In this document: piece after piece, positions 8,002 through 15,782 of the stretch
How positions within the stretch are numbered: the first letter of the stretch is position 1
Layout: each line of letters begins with the position of its first letter
Assembly: GCF_002811945.1 (NCBI RefSeq)
Contig: NZ_NPDX01000006.1
Location: 1-64,000 of the forward strand
Reading direction: 5' to 3'
Source of the DNA: Leptospira harrisiae
Lineage (GTDB): Bacteria > Spirochaetota > Leptospiria > Leptospirales > Leptospiraceae
DNA: 64,000 nt
Position numbers and translations under genes: made by a program
The notes under the pieces: model-generated
What the model saw: only the letters and a program-made list of their open reading frames with translations
Database searches by the model: none
Told to the model about the DNA's origin: nothing

Positions 8002-9998
8002 TCGATGAATTGTTAGCAATTTTAATTGCTTCTGGTTTATTGTTTGTGGCCTATTATTATCACAATGCATACAGAAGGGAAAAAAAACTTAGGCTGATAC
8101 TTTTTAGAAAAAATTTAAGTAATTCGGAAGAAATTGAACGCACCATTCGCGAAAAAGAGAAACAATACCAAGACATTTATGATACTGCGAACTCAATTAT
8201 CATTCGCTGGAGCCCTGATTTTAAAATCCATTCCATAAATCCGTATGCAGAAGAATTTTTTCAAATAGTTAAAGAAGCGGCAGAAGGCAAAGATGTTGTT
8301 TTGGATTTATTCCATATCCCATTTGATAAATCAAATGAAGTAAAATCACAGTTGTGGAATATTTTTCACAGACCAGAACAAAATATCCGTCAAGAATATG
8401 ATGTATTCATTGGTGAGAATGACAAACGCACTGTTACATGGTCGAATCGAATTTTAAAAAATGAATTTGGATATCCATACGAGGTTTTATCCATCGGAAA
8501 CGATATCACAAACAGAAAAATAGCAGAAGAAAATTTAATGAAATCCTATGAAAGGATTTTAGACCTTTATAACAATGCACCTTGCGGTTACCACTCACTC
8601 GACAAGGACAATACTATCGTTTCTATTAACGATACAGAACTTGAATGGTTGGGTTACAATAGAGAAGAAATAGTTGGAAATTTTAAATTCAGCAATTTAC
8701 TCACTGAAAGTAGCCAAGATAAATATAAACTCATCACTGACTCTTTTCCAAACGAAAACTTAACAGGTGTAGAATTAGAATTTGTAAGAAAGGACAAATC
8801 AACTTTTTTTGTTAGCTTAAACTCTACAGCCACCTTTGACAGAGCTGGAAATTTTGTTATTAGTAAGTCAACTGTATTTGATATCACCGATCGTAAACTA
8901 GCAGAAGATAAATTAAACGATTATTCACAAAAAATCCAATTACAAAACAAACGTCTGCAAAAAGCAGTAGAAGCGGCGATCAAGGCAAATCGGTCTAAGT
9001 CAGTTTTCTTTTCTAAAATTACACATGAACTTAGGACTCCCCTACATGCAGTGATTGGATTTTCACAAATATTAGAAAAGGATCCAAACCTCCCTAATCA
9101 TCTAAAAGGTTATGTGAATTCATTGTATGAAAACGGAGTCCATCTTCTAGGAATGATCAATGATATTTTGGACTTATCAAAAATTGAAGCTGGGAAAATG
9201 ACAGAAACCAGAGAATCTTTTTCCTTGGTTCAACTTTGGGACACTTTGTTCTCTATGTTTTCCTATCGATTTTCTGAAAAATCTATCAGTTTTGAACTTT
9301 TGAATGCGACAACTATTGATTCTTGTTATTATGAATCAGATCTTCAAAAGATTCGCCAAATACTAGTTAATCTACTAGGAAATGCATTAAAGTTCACAAA
9401 CCAAGGTTCTGTCAGTTTGGAAATTAAAATTACAAAAAATTCAGAACATTCATTTGATATGGTACAGTTTGTTGTCAAAGATACGGGAATCGGGATTCCC
9501 AATGACCAACTGCATTCAATTTTTGAAGCCTTCCAACAAACGGAACAAGGGAGTTCATATAAGGAAGGAACAGGACTTGGCCTCTCCATCTGTCACCAGT
9601 TAGTTGAATTTTTAAGTGGAACAATTTATGTAAAAAGCACAATTGGGGAAGGTTCTGAGTTTGGATTTGAAATTCCATTAACGCGATTAGAAAATATTCC
9701 GAAGGATTTAATACAAAAATCAAAAATTGGTCCAATCCACACAAAAGAACTGGGAGAAATCACAAAACAAGATGATTCAGAAGTGGAGTTTGTACAAAAC
9801 TTTTTGAATGCTTCACCTCAGAACTTAAAAAAAGAAATCTTACAACTCATTCGAATTCAAAACTTTGGACAACTCATCGGTGTTCTGGATGCAATCCAAA
9901 CCGAAGACAAAGGAAAACAAATTTTAGAGCAAAAAGTTAAAAACAAAAAATACAAATTCTTAATCGATTTAGTTCAGTCCTCTAATCCTTTAGAGTGA
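7998..9998 (+). CDS. PAS-PAS sensor histidine kinase
   Basis: One N-terminal membrane segment (~4-24) anchors the protein. Two PAS domains (~50-180 and ~185-305) follow, each ending in a DITNRK/DITDRK PAC signature. A short coiled coil leads to the HisKA domain with His343 in KITHELRTPL, and then the HATPase domain with the DTGIGI and GTGLGLSI motifs. An extra C-terminal tail of about 75 residues after the ATPase domain is of unknown role. Overlap with the upstream REC-PP2C gene makes that regulator the likely partner. The 3' end overlaps the convergent exbD gene by 17 bp. The signal is unknown; cofactor-binding residues in the PAS domains cannot be judged by eye. Confidence 0.95.
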   Translation: MIDELLAILIASGLLFVAYYYHNAYRREKKLRLILFRKNLSNSEEIERTIREKEKQYQDIYDTANSIIIRWSPDFKIHSINPYAEEFFQIVKEAAEGKDVVLDLFHIPFDKSNEVKSQLWNIFHRPEQNIRQEYDVFIGENDKRTVTWSNRILKNEFGYPYEVLSIGNDITNRKIAEENLMKSYERILDLYNNAPCGYHSLDKDNTIVSINDTELEWLGYNREEIVGNFKFSNLLTESSQDKYKLITDSFPNENLTGVELEFVRKDKSTFFVSLNSTATFDRAGNFVISKSTVFDITDRKLAEDKLNDYSQKIQLQNKRLQKAVEAAIKANRSKSVFFSKITHELRTPLHAVIGFSQILEKDPNLPNHLKGYVNSLYENGVHLLGMINDILDLSKIEAGKMTETRESFSLVQLWDTLFSMFSYRFSEKSISFELLNATTIDSCYYESDLQKIRQILVNLLGNALKFTNQGSVSLEIKITKNSEHSFDMVQFVVKDTGIGIPNDQLHSIFEAFQQTEQGSSYKEGTGLGLSICHQLVEFLSGTIYVKSTIGEGSEFGFEIPLTRLENIPKDLIQKSKIGPIHTKELGEITKQDDSEVEFVQNFLNASPQNLKKEILQLIRIQNFGQLIGVLDAIQTEDKGKQILEQKVKNKKYKFLIDLVQSSNPLE

Positions 9999-10377
9999 CA
10001 ATATTAATTTTTTGGTAACCTTTCAATTTTAATATATCTGTTACGAATACAAAAAATTCAAACTTAGTTTGTTTATCTACTTCAAGAACAACACTTGATT
10101 TTCCATCAACATTCATAGGGATTACATTCAAAAAAGATTCTTTTGGGGTTTCTTTTCCATCCAAATATATCGTACCTAAGTGGTTGATTGAAATTTTAAA
10201 TTTAGGAGATTCTTCTCCAATTGATTCTGTTTTGGTTTTGGGTAAGTCGAGTTGTAAAGTGGATGTGGTCTCAGTAAATCGGACAGCCAACATTAAAAAA
10301 ATGAGTAAGATAAATAAAACATCGATAAGACTACTGATATCAATCAGTGCATTCGAACTTGATTTACGGAGTTTCAT
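9982..10377 (-). CDS. exbD: ExbD/TolR-family biopolymer transport protein
   Basis: A 131-residue protein with one membrane segment (~13-33). It includes SSLIDVLFILLIFLML, whose Asp is the family's proton-carrying residue. A periplasmic domain follows. With ExbB it converts proton-motive force into work at the outer membrane, for TonB-dependent uptake or Tol function. The start overlaps the end of the exbB gene by 14 bp. The two form a compact two-gene operon without TonB nearby, so whether it is Exb or Tol cannot be decided. Confidence 0.9.
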   Translation of the reverse strand: MKLRKSSSNALIDISSLIDVLFILLIFLMLAVRFTETTSTLQLDLPKTKTESIGEESPKFKISINHLGTIYLDGKETPKESFLNVIPMNVDGKSSVVLEVDKQTKFEFFVFVTDILKLKGYQKINIVTLKD

Positions 10378-10837
10378 TTTTGACTGAAAAATCCTTTACT
10401 AAAAGTTCGGAAATATAACGAATTTTGTTCTCAGCAAATCTGTGAAAATAAAGTGAAGGGATTGCCACAAGAAGACCTGCGATTGTAGTGTTGAGTGCAT
10501 CTTTGATACCACCAGCTAACACTTCCAAGCTGACCTTCCCTTGCGATTCCATTGCTCCAAAGGCTGAATTGATCCCAATCACAGTCCCAAGTAAACCGAG
10601 GAGCATGGAAAGAGAAGCTATTGTCGGCAACCAGTGAATGGTTCTTTCCAAAGGAGAAAAGAATAATTCGAGTTCTTGTTCTGTTGGTTCCTTGGGAAAA
10701 TATTGGACACGAATACGGTTATCCTCTAATTTCCGAAGTCCCAAAACGATTCGAAAGAAAAAATAGAAAGAAGTGAGTGAAAAACTAAAAAGAAGAATAA
10801 AAATCAAAATTGCGGGAATTGAAAATGTCCAATTCAT
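10364..10837 (-). CDS. exbB: ExbB/TolQ/MotA-family proton channel protein
   Basis: Three membrane segments are visible: one near the N-terminus (~7-28), one in WLPTIASLSMLLGLLGTVIG, and one in TTIAGLLVAIPSLYF, which carries the conserved Thr pair. The MotA/ExbB signature GGIKDALNTTIAGL is clear. I start it at the ATG at 10837 (157 residues), because an AGAGGT ribosome site lies 10 nt upstream. A TTG 24 codons earlier would extend it into the divergent ubiE gene and lacks a ribosome site. The protein is short for the family. Only 16 bp separate this ATG from the ubiE ATG on the other strand. Confidence 0.87.
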   Translation of the reverse strand: MNWTFSIPAILIFILLFSFSLTSFYFFFRIVLGLRKLEDNRIRVQYFPKEPTEQELELFFSPLERTIHWLPTIASLSMLLGLLGTVIGINSAFGAMESQGKVSLEVLAGGIKDALNTTIAGLLVAIPSLYFHRFAENKIRYISELLVKDFSVKNETP

Positions 10838-10853
10838 GGATGTATCGACCTCT

Positions 10854-11579
10854 ATGAACCAATACCAACTCCCATCCCAAGAAAAGAAACCGGAATATGT
10901 AAGAACCAATTTTGATGGAATCGCGAAAGCCTATGATCGATTCAATGATTGGAATAGCTTTTTTCTTCATAGAATCTGGAAGGATTGGGTGGTCAGAGAG
11001 GCCAAAAAGAGTGTTCCTACCGCAAAATCTGCCCTAGACCTTTGTTGTGGGACAGGTGACATCACTCTTCGCCTTTCCAAGGACCAAAGTCTAAGCCGAA
11101 TCGTAGGCCTTGATTTTTCGGAAAAGATGTTATCCTTTGCCATCCACAAAATTCCAAAAGATCCAAAAGTGGAACTCCTCATAGGGGACGCCATGGACTT
11201 AAAACAATTTGCCGATGGGAGTTTTGATATTGTCACGATGGGATTTGGCCTTCGGAATGTTTCTGATCTTCGAAAGTGCCTTTTAGAAATCAAACGGGTG
11301 TTAAAGAAAGGTGGGGTTTTTGTAAATTTGGATGTGGGTCGTGTGAGACCAAACTTCTTGAAATTTTTTGCAGATTTTTATTTTTTCAAAATTGTTCCCT
11401 TATTCGGGTATTTACTCTACGGAAAGGAAAACGAGATGTTTGATTATCTACCTCATTCTTCCAAAACTTACCCAGACCAAGAAACCCTGGCAAAAATCCT
11501 CACGGAACTCGGATTTCAAAATGTTCGTTTCCAAAATTTTGTTTTTGGAAACGCGGTGGCACATGTAGCAACTCATTAA
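10854..11579 (+). CDS. ubiE: Demethylmenaquinone/ubiquinone C-methyltransferase UbiE/MenG
   Basis: SAM-dependent methyltransferase for the last ring methylation in quinone synthesis. Diagnostic features are YVRTNFDGIAKAYDRFNDWNS near the start region, motif I ALDLCCGTGDIT, the VTMGFGLRNVSD signature, and KKGGVFVNLDVGR. The C-terminal segment with YGYL and YPDQETL is also family-typical. The start is uncertain: ATG 10854 gives 241 residues and fits family length, while ATG 10836 and GTG 10773 are also in frame. All choices crowd or overlap the divergent exbB start, so the two promoters must lie inside each other's coding sequence or the messages are leaderless. Confidence 0.93.
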   Translation: MNQYQLPSQEKKPEYVRTNFDGIAKAYDRFNDWNSFFLHRIWKDWVVREAKKSVPTAKSALDLCCGTGDITLRLSKDQSLSRIVGLDFSEKMLSFAIHKIPKDPKVELLIGDAMDLKQFADGSFDIVTMGFGLRNVSDLRKCLLEIKRVLKKGGVFVNLDVGRVRPNFLKFFADFYFFKIVPLFGYLLYGKENEMFDYLPHSSKTYPDQETLAKILTELGFQNVRFQNFVFGNAVAHVATH

Positions 11580-11758
11580 GAATGAATGGCAAACCAATTC
11601 GATTTATGTCTGATTAGTTTGAGAATTTGTACTTTTTTTTGATCAGCGTTCGTACTTTCCCCCAAAAATCCCATGGATTTCCCTAATTTTTATCAAAACT
11701 ACGTTGATTTTTTAGGTGTTTTGTCGTTTAATTCACTATGCAGGTAGGAAATCTCTAT

Positions 11759-13522
11759 ATGAATCGATGGTTAGTTCTTTTTACAATTCCTCTTCTCTTA
11801 TTGGACTGCTCCAATAAAAAGAAGGGTTTATTACTTCTCCCATTTTTGGGTTTAGGAGATGGAACGCAACAAGCGGCCACATCTTCTGCCAATACCGGTG
11901 ACGGTACATTTACAGTGGTTGGATTGGAAACAACAGACCCAACGCAGGTCACTGCTCCATCGACACCTACTGATGGTGCTACGTCTGGCGACCAAACCAC
12001 AACAACACCAGAAGTAACAACACCGGCTCCAGCGACTCCTGCTCCGACCACTGTCAACAATGACACTACTGTTGTGGTTGTAGACCAAACCAACGGTGGA
12101 AGTTTTAATTTTGAAACCAACATTACAGTCCCTGTCACCGTAGTCGTTGGAAATGAATCAGGTCCTATCGCCAATGCTCCTGTGACCATTACGGAAACAA
12201 CAACAACGGGTGATCCAAATGTTGTTGGAGTCGGAACCACTGATTCCAATGGTTCTGTAACCATTCCGATCAGTGTTCCTCCTACAGTGACAACTGTAGA
12301 AATCAGTGTGATTGGGGTGAATCCAACCACCGGTGAAGTGGTGGAAATTACAGGATCAGCTCCTGTTCAACAACCTGCGCCTGCAAATGGTTCTGGATCT
12401 GGCACAGGTACAGTTGTCGTTGCCCCAGTTATCAATGTAGATACAACCAACTTCCAACCAGTTAATGGTTGTGTGCAAGCTGTCGACTCCGATTGTGATG
12501 GGGTAGCAAATGCGTATGATGAATTCCCTAATGATCCAAGTCTTGCCACAACGGCTCGTTCAGGCAGATATACTATTGCTTTTGAGGATATGTATCCTTC
12601 GGCTGGTGATGCAGATTTAAATGATCACTCTACTGTATTTAGCACAGAGATGGATAAAACTCCAACAAACAAGGTAAAGACGATCCGAGGTACCTACACT
12701 CATGTAGCCAAAGGTGCAGGTTACAACCACGAACTCAGACTCTCTTTAGATGTTCCAACCAATGCAACAGTGCAAGTGAGTTATGTTGACGGAAGCGGAA
12801 AACCATGGAATGGATGTGCCGCTGCTTCAAAATACACTGCCAATGCCACTGGAGATTGTACTGGAGGAACTCTAAATCAATCTCAACTCAAGAGAGGAGT
12901 TTTGATACTCCCAAGTTCTGATAAAACTCTATTTGGAAGTAAAAATGCCCCAAGTGCAGGAACAACTTTCACAATCAATGACTTTGTTCGTGGTGTAACA
13001 GCACATGTGACAATTACTTTTGAAGAACCAGTCGATTTGAATGCAACAAAGAACCTAGTTGGTGGACACCTCAACTACTTCCTAGCAATCAACCAAAAGA
13101 CAGATGGTGTGTTCCGACAAATCTATCGTCCTGGTTACTATACAAAGTCCGGTAAAGATGCATTCTTAGATAGCAAAGGATTCCCATGGGCTATTATCGT
13201 TCCGGGAGTTTTTAACCATCCTACTGAAGGTGCTGACATTCGTAAGACATCTACATCTGGTTATATTTTCTTTAACGATTGGGTAACTTCAAATGGAGTC
13301 CTTCATAAAGACTGGTATTTACAAGTAGATCAAATCCCTTCAGCAACACGGCCATCTTATGTGGTTCGAGTCAGTGATTTCTATATAGACAATGGATTTT
13401 CAGCCTACCTAATCAAAGCAGTTCGCAAAAATGCTTGGGAAGTTTCTGCAAGTTTGATTGTCGTAGGAGCAGCCCTCGGGTTCCTAATGAAAAAACGATT
13501 GGGAAAACAACAAGCCGCTTAA
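11759..13522 (+). CDS. LruC-domain lipoprotein with C-terminal membrane anchor
   Basis: A 587-residue envelope protein. The N-terminus is a lipoprotein-like signal (hydrophobic ~5-16, then LLLLDC with Cys17). A Thr/Pro/Val-rich low-complexity stretch (~35-120) follows, then Ig-like or carboxypeptidase-regulatory-like repeats (~120-210). A calcium-type motif (VDSDCDGVANAYDEFPNDP) precedes the LruC/DUF4842 domain with FEDMYPSAGDADLND. LruC itself is a Leptospira lipoprotein recognised in uveitis, which is established knowledge. Unusually, the end is a hydrophobic helix (SASLIVVGAALGFLM) followed by KKRLGK, like a sorting tail. I start at ATG 11759, because AGGTAGGA lies 10 nt upstream, inside the longer frame from 11738. 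The -1 Asp in the lipobox is atypical. Confidence 0.85.
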   Translation: MNRWLVLFTIPLLLLDCSNKKKGLLLLPFLGLGDGTQQAATSSANTGDGTFTVVGLETTDPTQVTAPSTPTDGATSGDQTTTTPEVTTPAPATPAPTTVNNDTTVVVVDQTNGGSFNFETNITVPVTVVVGNESGPIANAPVTITETTTTGDPNVVGVGTTDSNGSVTIPISVPPTVTTVEISVIGVNPTTGEVVEITGSAPVQQPAPANGSGSGTGTVVVAPVINVDTTNFQPVNGCVQAVDSDCDGVANAYDEFPNDPSLATTARSGRYTIAFEDMYPSAGDADLNDHSTVFSTEMDKTPTNKVKTIRGTYTHVAKGAGYNHELRLSLDVPTNATVQVSYVDGSGKPWNGCAAASKYTANATGDCTGGTLNQSQLKRGVLILPSSDKTLFGSKNAPSAGTTFTINDFVRGVTAHVTITFEEPVDLNATKNLVGGHLNYFLAINQKTDGVFRQIYRPGYYTKSGKDAFLDSKGFPWAIIVPGVFNHPTEGADIRKTSTSGYIFFNDWVTSNGVLHKDWYLQVDQIPSATRPSYVVRVSDFYIDNGFSAYLIKAVRKNAWEVSASLIVVGAALGFLMKKRLGKQQAA

Positions 13523-13548
13523 TAGGCAGCATTCCTACCTACGAAAAG

Positions 13549-13585
13549 AAATCCTTCCTTCATTCTATGGGGGGAGGATTTTTTG
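13549..13585 (+). terminator. Terminator hairpin overlapping next ribosome site
   Basis: AAATCCTTCC pairs with GGGAGGATTT (one G-T wobble), and a TTTTTGTTTT tract follows. The 3' arm contains GGAGG, which lies about 12 nt before the ATG of the ligase gene. When folded, the hairpin would hide the ribosome site. Confidence 0.7.
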
Positions 13586-13589
13586 TTTT

Positions 13590-14999
13590 ATGACCTCTGT
13601 CCTTCGATTTGCAACAAACGAATATTTCCTTTCAGGAAACTTTGAATCCGATTTAACTTCACAAAATCCTATCCTTGTGGATCCACTCTGGAAAGGAACT
13701 AAACTCGAGGATCATCTAAATCATTTCCCTCTTCCCACTTTTACTTCTGATCATTCATTTTGTCTTGTCACTTCAGGTTCTACCGGGCTTCCCAAAATGG
13801 TATGGAAAGAATGGGAAGAAATTCAAAGAGAAGTTTCTTATTGGACAAATGTACCAGAAATCAAAACTCTTATGAGTCAGACGAATAAGGTACAGGTACA
13901 AGTTCCCCTCTGCCATCTGTATGGATTGCTTTGGGGGTTTTTTATTCCCAAACGACTCGGAATCCAAATCCATTGGACTTCAAGTCCTACAGCTGGGGAT
14001 TTATGGATCACTTCGGCACCACAGTTACAAAGAGCCTTAGATTCAAAAACCCCACTTCCTCGCACGGCAATTGTATCAGGAATGAAATTTCCTGTCCCAC
14101 TGGCCCGGCACCTGCGGGAGTTAGGTGGAATCTCTGTGACGGAAATATACGGATCAACAGAAACAGGAGGGATTGGATTTCGTGACCCACTCCGACAAAA
14201 CAGGTTTCAAATCCTTTCAGGCATAGAAACAAAGGTGCAATCAGAAGAAGGTATCTCGGAAACAGAACTTCAAATTCGAAGCCCTTTTTTATCTCATAAA
14301 TCCTTTCTTTTAAAAGACAATGGTTGGGAAAAACAAACCACACCACCTAGCGAATATTATTCTGTAGGTGATTTAGGAAACTTAACTGACTTAGGATGGT
14401 TCCTTCTCGGACGAAAAGACCGAATTATCAAACACAACGGAAAACGTGTTTCCTTGGACCGGATTGAATCTGAAATTTTGGGATTGGGTTTGGGAGGGGA
14501 ATTTGTATGTGTTCCCTTAAAGGATGAATTAGGAGATACCATTGGACTATTTTATTCAGGTAACTATGCAGCATCTGAAATTTTACAAATATTGAGAAGG
14601 GAGTTACCAGTAAGCCATATTCCAAAGGTGTTACTTTCCAATCCTACTTTGCCAAAACTTCCCAATGGGAAACCTGATTATCAAACCATCACCCAACTCT
14701 GTTTTGAGGAATTTCAATCCTTAAAAACTGAAAAGTTAAATTTAAAGGCTTTTGAACCTACAAATTCTCAATCCAGTATTCTGGAAATTTTAGAATCCAT
14801 CTTGGGAATACAACCAGATCCCAACCAACATTTAGTTTATGATTACGGAATGGATTCGATTCAATACGCCGATTTGATGTTAAGATTAGAAAAAAAAATA
14901 AAACATAAAATCCCAGAAGAAGACAAACGAACTAGTTATTTTGCCAGTGCTTCTGGGATAGAAGAGTATATCAAAGAAAAACTCTATTTATTGGAATGA
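13590..14999 (+). CDS. Acyl-AMP ligase fused to a C-terminal acyl/aryl carrier domain
   Basis: An ANL-superfamily adenylating enzyme of 469 residues with a shortened N-terminal part. Visible motifs are the ATP loop TSGSTGLPKMVWK (~60-73), the YGSTETGG aromatic motif, YSVGDLG, the hinge region GRKDRIIKHNGKRVSLDRIE, and the catalytic-Lys motif LPNGKPDY. A carrier domain at ~390-469 has the phosphopantetheine Ser423 in DYGMDSIQYADL. It should activate a carboxylic acid as an acyl-AMP and load it onto its own carrier arm; the substrate cannot be read from sequence. Its stop is 7 bp from the stop of the convergent PYP gene. PYP needs an activated p-coumarate, so an aryl-acid ligase role is an attractive but unproven inference. 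A role in lipid or polyketide-like synthesis is the alternative. Confidence 0.87.
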   Translation: MTSVLRFATNEYFLSGNFESDLTSQNPILVDPLWKGTKLEDHLNHFPLPTFTSDHSFCLVTSGSTGLPKMVWKEWEEIQREVSYWTNVPEIKTLMSQTNKVQVQVPLCHLYGLLWGFFIPKRLGIQIHWTSSPTAGDLWITSAPQLQRALDSKTPLPRTAIVSGMKFPVPLARHLRELGGISVTEIYGSTETGGIGFRDPLRQNRFQILSGIETKVQSEEGISETELQIRSPFLSHKSFLLKDNGWEKQTTPPSEYYSVGDLGNLTDLGWFLLGRKDRIIKHNGKRVSLDRIESEILGLGLGGEFVCVPLKDELGDTIGLFYSGNYAASEILQILRRELPVSHIPKVLLSNPTLPKLPNGKPDYQTITQLCFEEFQSLKTEKLNLKAFEPTNSQSSILEILESILGIQPDPNQHLVYDYGMDSIQYADLMLRLEKKIKHKIPEEDKRTSYFASASGIEEYIKEKLYLLE

Positions 15000-15006
15000 G
15001 TTTGTT

Positions 15007-15378
15007 TTATCTTAATTTTACGAAAATCCAGTTTGTATCAGATGGTAAATCGTGATACAAATGAATCACTACGTTAGTTGGTTTCATTTTATATGTAAAT
15101 ACGTAATTAAAAGTGATGTCTAAGTTGCCTGAAACCATCCCTTCTTTAAATCTTCCATAAAAAATTCTATTATTGGTACAAATTGCAACTTCTGTAAAAA
15201 AGTTTTTGCCAACTGCTGTTTGGATAGGAACATTAGCAAGCTCTGACTCATACTTATTGTATAACAATATTTTTCCACTTCCATCTACTTTTACGATTCC
15301 AAATGACGCTGCGTCAGCCTCGGCTTGCGTTAGCGTTCCAAGTTTGCCAAGGATATTTGGGTCTATGAATTTGCTCAT
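15007..15378 (-). CDS. pyp: Photoactive yellow protein (PYP) homolog, blue-light sensor
   Basis: A 123-residue PAS-fold protein. Compared with Halorhodospira PYP recalled from memory, it aligns without gaps at a constant offset of two residues from ~25 to ~103. Chromophore Cys69 corresponds to C67 in VAICTNN, Tyr42 to Y40 in ILLYNKYE, and Glu46 to E44. Tyr94, Phe96 and Met100 correspond to Y92, F94 and M98. GKNFF and FYGRFKEG are near identical. Two tuning residues differ: Thr50 is A48 and Arg52 is V50. PYP binds p-coumarate by a thioester and undergoes a blue-light photocycle, which is established. An AGGA ribosome site precedes the ATG. It follows a small coiled-coil gene by 25 bp, in an operon divergent from a chemoreceptor gene. 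A photosensory role in motility is inferred. Confidence 0.93.
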   Translation of the reverse strand: MSKFIDPNILGKLGTLTQAEADAASFGIVKVDGSGKILLYNKYESELANVPIQTAVGKNFFTEVAICTNNRIFYGRFKEGMVSGNLDITFNYVFTYKMKPTNVVIHLYHDLPSDTNWIFVKLR

Positions 15379-15403
15379 TAATTACATTCCTATTTGAATT
15401 TTT

Positions 15404-15715
15404 TTAAGTTTCGTATTCTGAATACATAGAATTTAATTGTTCTTCCATGCCGTGGATAAGCCCAATTACTTCTTCTATAGAATTTGTTTTTGTTTGTTCT
15501 AACAATGTTTCCTTTTCCGCATACAAAGCTTCTATTTGTGAGATCAAATCTTTAGTGACTTCGATGAGACTGGTTACATCTTCTGCACCATTCACTTGGT
15601 TGCGAACAAGTTCATTGATCCAGTAAATTACAGAGTTTTGCGATTTAGCTTTTTCTAAACGCAATCGCTCCTCTAGAGGATAGTGTTCTTCAATTTCCCT
15701 TTTGGTAAATATCAT
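15404..15715 (-). CDS. Small coiled-coil protein upstream of pyp
   Basis: A 103-residue, highly charged, helical protein of a family I do not recognise. It has no membrane segment, signal peptide or cysteine. The middle and C-terminal parts (~45-100) show heptad-like spacing of Leu/Ile, as in VTKDLISQIEALYAEKETLL, and suggest a coiled coil. It is the first gene of an operon with pyp and starts 67 bp from the divergent chemoreceptor gene. Position and shape suggest a partner that links the PYP sensor to the receptor's coiled coil, which is inference only. No strong ribosome site is visible. Confidence 0.65.
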   Translation of the reverse strand: MIFTKREIEEHYPLEERLRLEKAKSQNSVIYWINELVRNQVNGAEDVTSLIEVTKDLISQIEALYAEKETLLEQTKTNSIEEVIGLIHGMEEQLNSMYSEYET

Positions 15716-15782
15716 AGTCTAAACCATTAGATGGGGGAATGTTCCAATTTCTCTTAAAAAAAATAAAAAACTGAACTACTCA

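Noticed and set aside
11755..12330. Long open frame antisense to the LruC-domain gene (191 codons)
   Set aside because: It arises from the Thr/Val/Pro-rich low-complexity region on the other strand, has no ribosome site, and its product is itself low-complexity.
15007..15378. Generic PAS domain as the identity of this small protein
   Set aside because: The chromophore Cys, Tyr and Glu and three pocket aromatics/Met all match PYP at a constant offset, which a generic PAS domain would not show.
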